Assembly: GCA_035363115.1 (NCBI GenBank)
Contig: DAOSEM010000006.1
Span: 62,001 to 126,000 of the forward strand
Source: Syntrophales bacterium
GTDB taxonomy: Bacteria > Desulfobacterota > Syntrophia > Syntrophales > PHBD01
Length of the DNA stretch: 64,000 nucleotides
Direction: 5' to 3'
Below are positions 42,227 to 50,178 of this stretch, in pieces. How positions within the stretch are numbered: position 1 is the first letter of the stretch; every line of letters starts with the position of its first letter. Below the pieces are notes generated by a model. The model was not told the DNA's origin. It ran no database searches and worked only from the letters and a program-made list of their open reading frames with translations. Made by a program: the position numbers and the translations under genes.

Positions 42227-43726
42227 TCAGATCTGTTCCTCGACGGGCATGACCGTCTCCAGTTCTTCGAATATCCTCAACCCCCAGTCATAGATTGTAT
42301 TCCGACGGACGTTGCGGCGCAGCCGCCTCATCCTCGTCTTCCGCTCCTTCTCCGTCATGTGGAAAGCCTCGTACATCGCGTCGGCGACTTCATCGACGTC
42401 GAACGGATTGACCAGCAGGGCGTCCGGAAGCTCCCGCGAAGCCCCTGTGTAGCGGGAGAGAAGAAGCACGCCGTCCTCGTCCGTCCTGGCCGAGAGGAAC
42501 TCCTTGGCCACGAGGTTCATGCCGTCGTGGAGTGATGTCACCATGAGCACGTCGGCCATCCCGTAAGCGGCCAGAACCGAGTAATAATCGTGGTGGGCCC
42601 GGAGAAACCGGATGGGCACCCAGCCGTCCGTCTGGTGGCGCCAGTTGATCTCGTCGACGCGCTGTTCGATCTCGTCGCTCACGGTCCGGTATTCCTCCAG
42701 GTGCATCCGGGTCGGCGCCGCCAGTTGCAGGAGAGTCACCTTCCCGACCAGATCCGGATACCGCTTCAGCATGATGTCGAAGCCCTGAATCCGCTCCGCG
42801 ATTCCCTTCGTATAGTCCAGGCGGTCCACGCCGACGTAGAGCTTCGTCTGCAGGACCTCCTCCCCCAGCTCGCGGATGAAGCGCTGCCGGTTTTCCGCGA
42901 CCCGCTGGCTCGCTATATCCCTGCCGATCTGCCGGAAGTCGACGCTGATGGGAAAGGCCCGGATGTGCGTATGGTGTCCGCCCCGCTGGATCCGGAAATG
43001 CTCGTAATCCACCATGGCCTCGATTCCCCGGTCCACGGTGTCCATGAAGTTGTTGCAGTGATACTGGATGTGGAAGCCGAGGATGTCGTTTCCCAGGAGC
43101 CCGTCGAGCAGCTCCTCCCCCCAGGGGAGGATCCGGAAGGCCTCGCGGTTGGGCCAGGGGATGTGCCAGAAGTGGACAAGCTTCAGGTCCGGCCTCTCGT
43201 TCCGGAGCATCCGGGGCAGGAGGGCGAGGTGGTAATCCTGGATGAACACGACGGCGGGCTCTCCCCGGACCTCGTCGAGAATCGCGTCGCAGAACCTCCG
43301 GTTCACGGTCCTGTAAAGCTCCCAATCGTCCCGGGAGAAGAAGGGCCGGGTGTAGGCGATATGGCACAGGGGCCACAGGGCGCGGTTGGAGATGCTGTAG
43401 TAGTACCCGTTCTCCTCCTTTTTGGTCATCCAGACGCGCCGCAGGGTGTACTGGGGGTCCTCCGGCGTGATGGTGATCCTTCCCTTCCCGTCCGTCACGA
43501 GACGGTCCGCGGAGCCGGAGCCGTGGGCGACCCAGATGCCGCGGGTCGCCTTGACGATGGGCTCCAGCGCGGTGACGAGGCCGCTGGCCGGCCGGACCAT
43601 CTCGATCCCGCTTGCGGTGCGCTCGTGCAGGCAGGGCTCGCGGTTCGAAACCACGACAACCCGGGACCCGCGGGTGGTGCGGGAGATGTAATTGCCCAGG
43701 TACTTTGAATCGATTAGAGTCTTCAC
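42227..43726 (-). CDS. OtsA-type GT20 synthase (trehalose-6-phosphate synthase-like)
   Basis: A 499-residue GT20 glycosyltransferase. Motifs: VVVSNREPC, GLVTALEPIV, GIWVAHGSGSADR, VFIQDYHLALLP, VHFWHIPWPNREAF, GVDRLDYTKGI (Arg and Lys of the donor site) and LHDGMNLVAKEFLSA. It should join UDP-glucose (or another NDP-glucose) to glucose 6-phosphate; a glucosylglycerol-phosphate synthase role cannot be excluded. The chosen GTG has AAAGGA five bases before it; an in-frame GTG at 43774 lies in the hairpin-bearing leader. Its own long leader starts at a promoter near 44105. Confidence 0.87.
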   Translation of the reverse strand: MKTLIDSKYLGNYISRTTRGSRVVVVSNREPCLHERTASGIEMVRPASGLVTALEPIVKATRGIWVAHGSGSADRLVTDGKGRITITPEDPQYTLRRVWMTKKEENGYYYSISNRALWPLCHIAYTRPFFSRDDWELYRTVNRRFCDAILDEVRGEPAVVFIQDYHLALLPRMLRNERPDLKLVHFWHIPWPNREAFRILPWGEELLDGLLGNDILGFHIQYHCNNFMDTVDRGIEAMVDYEHFRIQRGGHHTHIRAFPISVDFRQIGRDIASQRVAENRQRFIRELGEEVLQTKLYVGVDRLDYTKGIAERIQGFDIMLKRYPDLVGKVTLLQLAAPTRMHLEEYRTVSDEIEQRVDEINWRHQTDGWVPIRFLRAHHDYYSVLAAYGMADVLMVTSLHDGMNLVAKEFLSARTDEDGVLLLSRYTGASRELPDALLVNPFDVDEVADAMYEAFHMTEKERKTRMRRLRRNVRRNTIYDWGLRIFEELETVMPVEEQI

Positions 43727-43760
43727 GAGTCCTTTCCCCCTGCCGTACCCGGGATGGGAA

Positions 43761-43822
43761 GAAGGGTGCAACACCCTTCACCGGCGGCCACCGGCGGCAT
43801 CGGTTACCCTGGTTTCCAGGGA
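43761..43822 (-). ncRNA. Structured leader segment of the otsA-type gene, motif shared with the otsB leader
   Basis: On the minus strand this segment reads hairpin CCCTGG-AAA-CCAGGG (43821-43807), TAAC, a GC-rich stretch, then GGTGAAGGG, whose last bases begin a second perfect hairpin, GAAGGGTG-TTG-CACCCTTC (43779-43761). CCTGGNAACCAGGGNAAC followed by GGTGAAGGG recurs in the leader at 47044-47085. Together they suggest a shared RNA element upstream of both trehalose transcripts. No known riboswitch class was matched. Confidence 0.45.
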
Positions 43823-44076
43823 CTGCAGAATTTCAGCGAACGATCTCGCTGTTTGCCCGGGATGCGCGGTTTCTGTCAGTGTTGAGGAATGGACAATGGA
43901 TTGCTGCGAAGATAATCAAACCGAGGGATTCAAACAAAGCCTTTGGGGCGTCCTTTATCGCACATGGCTTGGGACGTGTTTACGACGATACTGCCTTGAC
44001 CATACCTCCTTGCTGACGTTAATGGGACCCTCAGAATGTGGAACGAAAACAATTCGAATCTGAATTCTTTCGCGTA
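43823..44076. other. Rest of the otsA leader region, no supported gene
   Basis: About 250 bases between the promoter and the hairpin motif. A site AAGGAGGT on the minus strand near 44010 is followed at once by an ATG whose frame stops after seven codons; a leader peptide is possible but unsupported. No other feature seen. Confidence 0.4.
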
Positions 44077-44105
44077 GATATAGCAGAATACTCCTTGCCT
44101 GTCAA
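44077..44105 (-). promoter_or_regulatory. Sigma-70 type promoter upstream of the otsA-type gene
   Basis: TTGACA (44105-44100) and TATATC (44082-44077) on the minus strand with a 17-base spacer. Transcription would start near 44070, giving a leader of about 340 bases before the GTG at 43726. Confidence 0.65.
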
Positions 44106-44146
44106 CCCCCGGTGTCCGGCCCCGGTGTCCGGCCGGGGATCTCCCT

Positions 44147-45382
44147 TCAGCAGACAAGTCGGTTACCGCCACCCCGCTGGAGGTACAGGAACAGGGTCAG
44201 GTACTCCCGCAGGTGACGGTTCAGAAGAAAGTTCTCCCGGACGAACTCCCGGGCCGTCCGGCCCATTTCCTCGTACTTGTCCCGGTGATGGAGGAGGAAG
44301 CGGATCCGATGGGCCGCGCCCTCGGGGCTGTTGACAAGGTATCCCGTGTAGTGGCTGATCACCTGCAGTCTGATGCCTCCCACGTCGCCGCCGATCACGG
44401 GCTTCCCCTTCCAGAGCCCCTCCGTGACCGTGAGTCCGAAGCCCTCCCTGGTCGATTTCTGCAGGATGATGTCGGCGAGGCGCTGCAGGGCGTTTACGGT
44501 GTGGTGCGCGTCGGGAGGAAGCAGGAGGACATGGATGTCGCGGTCACCTTCCGCCGCCGCCAGGACTTCCTCCAGGATCTCCTGGCCCTCGGGGTCGTCC
44601 GTCGCGGTGCCCCCGGCCAGCACGAGCTGGATCGGAAGCACCTGCCGGACGAGCTGATAGGCCTGGATGACCCCGAGGGGATCCTTGAATCGGTCGAATC
44701 GGGAAACCTGCACGATGACGGGCCGGGAGCGGTCGATACGGTGCTCACGGGCGACGGCGTCCAGGTCGAGTTCCATAAGGTCCCGGTTCTTTTCGCTCAG
44801 GGGATCGATGCTGGGGGAAATGATGAACTGCGGGTGCGGCAGCGGCTGGGCGAACTGCGCCAGAGAAAAGATGCTCGCGTCATAGCCCGGCAGGTAGTCG
44901 CGGAGGGCTTGCCAGACCGGGCGGAAAGGCCTGCTGACGTCGATGTGGGCCCGCCAGATCCATTTACCCCTCCGGTTCGGCATCATGCCCAGAAGAGCCG
45001 CCGGCTGCGGATCGTGAATGACGACGATGTCCGCCTCCTCGAGGAGCGGCCGCAGGCGCTCCAGGTTCCGGCGGTTGACCTCTTCATATGCCTCCCAGTC
45101 CTGCTTCTTCAGGATCACCGGAAATCCCTGCAGCCCGTTGTGGATGCCCTTCGTGATCCCGAAGAATGCATTCGTCCCCTCGATCACTTCCCAGCTTGCG
45201 TCCAAGCCCAGCTCCGTCATCAGCGGAACCATCCAGTGCATGATTTCCGCGACGCCTCCCCCCTCCCGCGTGGAATTGACGTGAACCACACGAACTCCCT
45301 TCAGCCGGTCGCCAAGCCGGCGGAGCTGATCGATCACGGAGTTCCCGACAACGGGAGCATATGTCTCGAGAGTCGGGATCAT
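44147..45382 (-). CDS. GT4 glycosyltransferase, TreT-like trehalose synthase
   Basis: A 411-residue GT-B enzyme. VHVNSTREGGGVAEIMHW near the N-terminus is characteristic of the TreT (trehalose glycosyltransferring synthase) group; later motifs are IWRAHIDVSRP, VQVSRFDRFKDPLGV, LLLPPDAHHTVNALQ and KSTREGFGLTVTEGLWKGKP, the EX7E donor site. It probably joins NDP-glucose and glucose. GGAGA precedes the ATG, which overlaps the DUF5752 stop by four bases. Part of the otsB-DUF5752-treT unit. Confidence 0.85.
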   Translation of the reverse strand: MIPTLETYAPVVGNSVIDQLRRLGDRLKGVRVVHVNSTREGGGVAEIMHWMVPLMTELGLDASWEVIEGTNAFFGITKGIHNGLQGFPVILKKQDWEAYEEVNRRNLERLRPLLEEADIVVIHDPQPAALLGMMPNRRGKWIWRAHIDVSRPFRPVWQALRDYLPGYDASIFSLAQFAQPLPHPQFIISPSIDPLSEKNRDLMELDLDAVAREHRIDRSRPVIVQVSRFDRFKDPLGVIQAYQLVRQVLPIQLVLAGGTATDDPEGQEILEEVLAAAEGDRDIHVLLLPPDAHHTVNALQRLADIILQKSTREGFGLTVTEGLWKGKPVIGGDVGGIRLQVISHYTGYLVNSPEGAAHRIRFLLHHRDKYEEMGRTAREFVRENFLLNRHLREYLTLFLYLQRGGGNRLVC

Positions 45383-46038
45383 CGGCGTTTCTCCATACAG
45401 AACGGATTCATGACCCGGATCAGGTCGTTCTTGAGTTCGTTCAGGGACTGGAAGAGGAAATCGAAGGAGCGCATCTCCATGATGGCCGGTACCCACGGCT
45501 CCCCGAACTCCTCCAGCCAAAGGGAGAAATCGTCCACCCTTCCCAGGGTGCGCCGTCGGGCCTCCAGGAAATGGAAATAGATGCTTCCCTTCGTCATTTT
45601 CTCGATGGCACCGGGCATGTCCTCGGGATAGAGGATACGGGCGCCCGTTTCGAAGACGAGCGTGACGGCCTCCCGGAAGTGGAATTCATGACCGGGAGAC
45701 ACCGACGGGAGAAAGGTCATTTCGTTGATCCGCTCGTCCAGGATGTCCAGAACGTCCGTCCGAAGCTTTTCCATGGAGGAGTATCCGTACGGGTCGATCA
45801 CGCCGAGTCGCTCCGCCAGGACGTTTTCCTCGAGCTGGCGCTTCACCCAGACGGCGAAGTCGTTGCGGAAGTCGGGGTAGTCGAAGGTAGGCGCCAGGAG
45901 CGTCTCGCAGAAATGGTGGTAGATCACGTCGGGGGAACAGCAGGCGATCCGGTCCCTTAGTTCGCGAAGATTGAAGGCGGGGCTGAGACCGCTCATCCGG
46001 ATCAGGAGCATGCAGTCCTTAACGAGAAAAGGCTCCAT
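45379..46038 (-). CDS. DUF5752 family protein in the trehalose operon
   Basis: A 219-residue soluble protein: NLRELRDRIACCSPDVIYHH, DYPDFRNDFAVWVKRQLEE, LAERLGVIDPYGYSSMEKLR, GSIYFHFLEARRRTLGRVDD. These segments match the DUF5752 family, which often sits beside glycosyltransferases of the TreT group; no biochemical role is known. ACAGGAGG precedes the ATG. It lies between otsB and the glycosyltransferase and is coupled to the latter by overlap, suggesting an accessory or regulatory partner. Confidence 0.8.
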   Translation of the reverse strand: MEPFLVKDCMLLIRMSGLSPAFNLRELRDRIACCSPDVIYHHFCETLLAPTFDYPDFRNDFAVWVKRQLEENVLAERLGVIDPYGYSSMEKLRTDVLDILDERINEMTFLPSVSPGHEFHFREAVTLVFETGARILYPEDMPGAIEKMTKGSIYFHFLEARRRTLGRVDDFSLWLEEFGEPWVPAIMEMRSFDFLFQSLNELKNDLIRVMNPFCMEKRR

Positions 46039-46052
46039 GAAACCTCCTGTCG

Positions 46053-46835
46053 CTACGCCAGGCCCGCAATGCGGCGGCACAGCAAAGCCAGCCGGGGGGG
46101 ATCGGGAACCGGAATGGACTCCCGGCTGGTGGGAAAACGGGCGACCGAGATCGTCACCCCACCAAGGTGAGACACCAGGTCCATCGCCACGGCATCGTTC
46201 TCGTCGTCGCCGGCGTAAACGATCCGGCCCTTTTCCGCGTCCCGGCTCACGATCCGGCAGAGAACGGAGACACCGAAGGATTTGTCCAGCGTAGGAGAAA
46301 AAAGCACCTCGAACGCCTCCGGTGCGGCGCGGATCTTCAGCCCGTGAAGACCGGCCAGGGTCTCCAGCTCCCGCCTGACCTCCTCCTTCCTCTCCTCTCC
46401 GAGGCTGCGGACGTGGAAGGAAACCGTCCAGTATTTGTCCTCCATATCCACGCCGAGAGCGTCCCCAATGGCTGCCATCCGGGCGAATACCGCCGCCCGT
46501 TTGCCATCGACATCGTCGGCAAAGGCTTCCGCGTAACTGCGCCGCTCCCCCGTCGGGAGCATCCATTCCACCCCCATGCCGCCCCCCGCATAGACTCCGG
46601 GGATCCCAATCCGGGGATACAGGTCGTCCAGGCTGCGGCTCGACAGGACGGCCACCTGCTGCCGGGCCCGGAGCAGGTCCGAGAGAAGCCGGCGGCAGGA
46701 CGGATCCATCACGGCCGCACTGCGGTCGGGGACGATGGGCGAAAGGGTTCCGTCGAAATCGAATATCCAGAGCCACCGCTCCGAGCGGGGCCGCTTGATC
46801 GTGTGCAGATTTTTCAGGGAAGGTTCCGGCGCCAT
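46053..46835 (-). CDS. OtsB-type trehalose-phosphatase (HAD)
   Basis: A 260-residue HAD phosphatase: LWIFDFDGTLSPIVPDRS (motif I), VAVLSSRSLDDLYP (motif II), LDKSFGVSVLCRIV (Lys) and IVYAGDDENDAVAMD (motif IV), plus GGGMGVEWMLPTG in the cap, as in trehalose-6-phosphate phosphatases. The ATG is preferred over an in-frame TTG two codons upstream. First gene of the otsB-DUF5752-treT unit; its transcript begins near 47103 and carries a leader with an internal terminator. Confidence 0.87.
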   Translation of the reverse strand: MAPEPSLKNLHTIKRPRSERWLWIFDFDGTLSPIVPDRSAAVMDPSCRRLLSDLLRARQQVAVLSSRSLDDLYPRIGIPGVYAGGGMGVEWMLPTGERRSYAEAFADDVDGKRAAVFARMAAIGDALGVDMEDKYWTVSFHVRSLGEERKEEVRRELETLAGLHGLKIRAAPEAFEVLFSPTLDKSFGVSVLCRIVSRDAEKGRIVYAGDDENDAVAMDLVSHLGGVTISVARFPTSRESIPVPDPPRLALLCRRIAGLA

Positions 46836-46959
46836 GTTCAACGTTCACCCCTCGACAACCGGCGGACAATCCACCGGATTCAGATGTTCGTTTATACGGT
46901 CGCGGCTTCCGGTTCCCGCGTATTCGTGAATCTTCTCACGATGCTCCGCGGGGAATGAG

Positions 46960-46998
46960 AAAAAAGAAAGCCGCCATCCTTCGTTATCAGATGGCGGC
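46960..46998 (-). terminator. Leader terminator upstream of the otsB-type gene
   Basis: GCCGCCATC (46970-46978) and GATGGCGGC (46990-46998) form a perfect 9-bp stem with an 11-base loop. On the minus strand TTTCTTTTTT follows. It lies 125 bases before the otsB start and after a promoter, so it may attenuate the trehalose operon or end a small RNA. Confidence 0.85.
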
Positions 46999-47104
46999 CC
47001 GACCATTTGCAGAACTCCTCCGCGGACTCGAAAAATCCGCGGACCCCTTCACCGTGCGAAGTGCACGTTCCCTGGTTGCCAGGAATGACGCGTGAAAAGA
47101 GCGT
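46960..47104 (-). ncRNA. Candidate structured leader or small RNA before the otsB operon
   Basis: About 145 bases running from a near-consensus promoter to an intrinsic terminator. On the minus strand the hairpins in order are CCTGG-CAA-CCAGG (47083-47071), CGTGC-N5-GCACG (47067-47053), TCCGCGGA-N9-TCCGCGGA (47043-47019) and the terminator stem. The bases AACCAGGGAAC and GGTGAAGGGG between and beside them recur in the otsA leader. No coding frame with a ribosome site was seen. It could be an attenuating riboswitch-like leader or an independent small RNA. Confidence 0.6.
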
Positions 47105-47109
47105 GATTT

Positions 47110-47138
47110 TTAATACTACAGATTGACTGAAAATGCAA
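47110..47138 (-). promoter_or_regulatory. Promoter of the otsB leader
   Basis: TTGCAT (47138-47133) and TATTAA (47115-47110) on the minus strand, 17 bases apart. Start expected near 47103. Confidence 0.6.
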
Positions 47139-47236
47139 AGGGATCCGGAGGTTCGGCCGGGTCGGGCCGAACGGCGGCGGGAAGGATGCGAAAGGATGAT
47201 GCAGAGCGGCGTCGCGTTCGCGCCGGCAGGCCCGGT

Positions 47237-47389
47237 TCAGGATTTCAGGGGAGCAACCACCGGAAGACGCTCCAGGAGCCCCGGAACGCGCACCGGCCTG
47301 CGGACGTTCATGCACAGCAGGCTCTGCCGGGGGCTGAATTCTTCCCGGCCCCTGGTCTTCACGCCGACGATCCCGGTTTCCATCATCAT
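47237..47389 (-). CDS. Possible 50-residue protein
   Basis: Three consecutive ATG codons are preceded by AAAGGAGG at nine bases spacing, and the frame stays open for 50 codons to a TGA. The product begins MMMETGIVGVKTRGREEF and has one cysteine, mixed basic and hydrophobic residues, and no membrane segment. Not recognised. It lies about 100 bases upstream of the otsB-leader promoter on the same strand, so its transcript could also reach the terminator at 46960-46998. The strong ribosome site is the main support. Confidence 0.4.
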   Translation of the reverse strand: MMMETGIVGVKTRGREEFSPRQSLLCMNVRRPVRVPGLLERLPVVAPLKS

Positions 47390-47728
47390 GATCCGGTACC
47401 TCCTTTCTTCGCTTGTCTCCGGTTGCAGGTTGAACGATGCCGATGCTTTCCGCCATTCGGGTTGTTCCGAATTTCAGAGGAAGAATGAGGAAATCCGCCC
47501 CCCGGAATCCGGAACTCGACCCCGGGAAAAGCGGCCGATTTCCCATCGGAGTCCGTCGCCCGGGGGGACAGACTGAATTCCATATCCCTGCCGGGCAGCG
47601 TCCGGGGAGGCCTTTTCCCTTGACGCCGCCGGGCCCCTCGTCTATACGCTCATGCGCCTGGTGGAAGCCCTGCCGCCGCCGTTTACGGCCATTCCCGGAC
47701 TTTCTGCCTCCGGAAAGGGTATTGATCC
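47390..47728. other. Intergenic region without a supported gene
   Basis: About 340 bases between the divergent 50-residue frame and the LctP-type gene. Open frames here lack ribosome sites. No clear repeat or promoter was recognised; AAAGGGT precedes the gene at 47729. Confidence 0.55.
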
Positions 47729-49300
47729 ATGCTCGGTCTGGTTCTCCTGACACTGCTGCCCATTGCGCTCATCATCTATCTCATGATCGGCCGGAGGTTC
47801 GCCGCCGACACGAGCGGAGTCATCGGCTGGCTCCTGACCGTCGTCATCGCCGTGGCCTTTTTCGGAACGTCTCCGGAGATGGGCATCCGCGCCACGATTG
47901 CCGGCATCATCTCCTCCTTCCCCGTGTCCCTGATGGTGGTCACGTCGATCCTCCAGATCACCTTCATGGAGGCGACGGGGGCCCTCCGCCGCATCGCCGT
48001 CTTCGTGAAGACCCTCGCTCCCGGAAACCGGGCCGTCCAGATCATGATGATCAACGTCGGGGCCGGCACCCTTCTGGTCGCCGTGGGGGCAACCCCGGTT
48101 TCCATCCTGCCGCCGATCATGATCGCCCTGGGCTACTCCACATTCGTCGCCGTCGCCCTGCCGGCCATCGGCTACGACGGCCTCTGCACCTTCGCCCTCC
48201 TGGGGGCGCCGCTGGTGGTGTACTCCGACCTCACCGGCACACCCCTGGTCCAGTCCGCCCAGGTCTTCGCCCGCTTCCTGCCGGTGATCTCCGTGCTCAT
48301 CGGCTTCGGGATGCTCTGGATTGTCGGGAGGGGAAAACTCATGCGGAAGGGATTCATCCCGTGCGTCCTGGCGGGGCTGACCAACGGCGGCGTGGCCGTC
48401 GCGGTAGCCTACACGCCGTTTTTAGCGGCCGGCGTCGTCCTGACGGGAGTCATCTCCGGGGCCTGCACGATCGCCGTCATGGTGCTCTTCCTGGTCCTCC
48501 GGGGTGAGCCTGTGATGGACCGCGCCCTCCTGACCGACGAGGATCGGCGGATCGCGCGGGACATGCCCCTCTGGAAGGCCCTGTCCCCCTGGATCATCCT
48601 GGTGGCGGCGTCGTTCGCCGTCAATTTCTACGCCCCCGCGTTCGATCTCCTCTACCGGAAGATCGAGATGGCCGTCTCGATCCTCCCCGGCCAGTCCATC
48701 AAGACCCGGATGCTCTGGAATGCCTATACCTGGGTGCTCATCAGCACGGTCCTGGCGCTCCCTTTTCTCAGGCCCTCCGTGCCGGCCCTGCGGGAAACCC
48801 TGCTGAAATGGATGAAGCGAAGCCCCCGGCCCGCCCTGTCGGCGGCGATCTTCTTTGCCATCGCCTTCGTCATGAACAACACGGGTGCCTCCATCGAATG
48901 GGTGAACGGAGCCGGGAAGCTCGTGACCGACCACACGAACAACATGATCTGGGTCCTGGCCCAGGGATCGGCGGCGGCCTTCGGGACGCTCTATCCCTTC
49001 ATCAGCGGCTACCTGGGCCTTTTCGGCGGCTTTATCAGCGGCAGCGAGGCATCCACCATCGCCATGTTCACGAAATACCACCTCCTCACATCCAAACTGC
49101 TCGACATGAACGCCCTGATCGTCACGGCAGCCACGGCCATCGGCGGCGGGCTGGCCAGCGTCATCTCGCCGGCGAAGCTCCAGAACGCCGCCGCCACCAT
49201 CGACGCCCTGGGGATCGAGAGCCGGGTCATCCGGACGGCATTCGTCATCTCCCTCACGATCACCTTCGTAGCCGCCGCCATGGCATTCTGGATGGCCTGA
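47729..49300 (+). CDS. LctP-family (L-lactate permease-like) transporter
   Basis: A 523-residue membrane protein with 12 or more hydrophobic helices. LctP-type landmarks are the conserved GGFISGSEASTIAMF region near the C-terminus followed by a NAAATIDALG segment, and MNVGAGT-like sequence in the first half (MINVGAGTLLVAVGATPVSI). The family imports lactate or glycolate with protons; the exact substrate here is not certain. The small phosphoesterase gene starts three bases after its stop. Confidence 0.82.
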   Translation: MLGLVLLTLLPIALIIYLMIGRRFAADTSGVIGWLLTVVIAVAFFGTSPEMGIRATIAGIISSFPVSLMVVTSILQITFMEATGALRRIAVFVKTLAPGNRAVQIMMINVGAGTLLVAVGATPVSILPPIMIALGYSTFVAVALPAIGYDGLCTFALLGAPLVVYSDLTGTPLVQSAQVFARFLPVISVLIGFGMLWIVGRGKLMRKGFIPCVLAGLTNGGVAVAVAYTPFLAAGVVLTGVISGACTIAVMVLFLVLRGEPVMDRALLTDEDRRIARDMPLWKALSPWIILVAASFAVNFYAPAFDLLYRKIEMAVSILPGQSIKTRMLWNAYTWVLISTVLALPFLRPSVPALRETLLKWMKRSPRPALSAAIFFAIAFVMNNTGASIEWVNGAGKLVTDHTNNMIWVLAQGSAAAFGTLYPFISGYLGLFGGFISGSEASTIAMFTKYHLLTSKLLDMNALIVTAATAIGGGLASVISPAKLQNAAATIDALGIESRVIRTAFVISLTITFVAAAMAFWMA

Positions 49301-49302
49301 CC

Positions 49303-49920
49303 ATGTGGATCGGAATCCTTGCAGACAGCCACGGCAACGAGGAGTCCACGGAGCGGGCCGTGAAGGCGCTCCTGGAGCGGGGCGCAACCTGCCTGATCCA
49401 CCTGGGGGATCTCTGCGAATCCATGGAGGGAAAGCTGGCGGAGGGGATGCTTGCGCTGGCCCGGCGCCACGGAATCACGGTCATCAAGGGAAACAACGAC
49501 CTGGCGGTGGAGAGGCTGCTGGACGAGAATCCGTCCCGCAGCCCGGAGGAGAACGCGTCAAGGGACTTCCTGAAAAACCTTCCCCTGCGGGTGGCCGTGG
49601 ACGACCTGCTGTTCGCCCACTCCATGCCGGACGGAACGGTCCGCTCCGTTTACGACCCCATCGATGACGGCGGCGTGGACAGGGCGGCGGAGGTCTTCGC
49701 CCGAACAACCTTCACCGCCCTCTTCTGCGGCCATTCCCACAGTCCCGTTCTCTTTCGCCTGAAGCAGGGCAAGGTGATCCGGGAACCCGTCCCACCGGAG
49801 GAGGATCTTCCCTTCCTGCCGGATGAGCGCTACATCATCGTCGCCGGCTCCGTCGCCGAGGGGGAGTGCGCCCTGCTGGACACGGAGCGGCGCATCTACC
49901 GGAGAATCCCGCTCTCTTGA
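49303..49920 (+). CDS. MJ0936/YfcE-type metallophosphoesterase
   Basis: A 205-residue calcineurin-like phosphoesterase with all metal motifs: ILADSHGNEES, LIHLGDLCES, VIKGNNDLA, LLFAHSMPDG and CGHSHSPVLF. It is a small cytosolic phosphodiesterase of unknown substrate. It follows the LctP-type gene by two bases, so the two are surely co-transcribed. Confidence 0.9.
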   Translation: MWIGILADSHGNEESTERAVKALLERGATCLIHLGDLCESMEGKLAEGMLALARRHGITVIKGNNDLAVERLLDENPSRSPEENASRDFLKNLPLRVAVDDLLFAHSMPDGTVRSVYDPIDDGGVDRAAEVFARTTFTALFCGHSHSPVLFRLKQGKVIREPVPPEEDLPFLPDERYIIVAGSVAEGECALLDTERRIYRRIPLS

Positions 49921-50082
49921 AAAACAGGTCGGATCGGATTTCTTTTGCGACGTAAAAACCGATCTGTTTTTTGGAGTGCGTAGAAGTCTTCCCCTTTCCT
50001 GCGTACAACTCTTCACAGATTCCTATCCGAAACATCAGCAATCGTCCGGTCCGTTTATGGAGAAACGCCGATATTGCAATAT

Positions 50083-50106
50083 ATTGGCATGGTCTAACCT
50101 GCCAAT
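50083..50106. promoter_or_regulatory. Inverted repeat upstream of the biotin carboxylase gene
   Basis: ATTGGCA (50083-50089) and TGCCAAT (50100-50106) form a perfect 7-base inverted repeat with a 10-base spacer. Right next to it lies a 12-base palindrome ATATTGCAATAT (50071-50082). The pair lies about 75-110 bases before the gene start, a likely operator region. Confidence 0.5.
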
Positions 50107-50178
50107 GGCCATAGGGGCATGCATCCTGCATTCCCCGGGCCGGTTCACAACGGATCACGGTTTCGAAAGGAGCGGACC

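Noticed and set aside
43930..44172. Minus-strand frame ending in the otsA leader (80 codons).
   Set aside because: It spans the -35/-10 promoter and has no ribosome site; the AAGGAGGT inside it leads to a seven-codon frame only.
46960..47104. Possible cobalamin or c-di-AMP riboswitch, because of GGGAA and GGTGAA separated by a hairpin.
   Set aside because: The B12 box (GCCACTG) and other cobalamin core elements are missing, and the c-di-AMP core near CTAACCTCG is absent.
47049..47753. A 234-codon minus-strand open frame.
   Set aside because: No ribosome site, shadow-like composition, and it runs across the otsB-leader promoter and hairpins.
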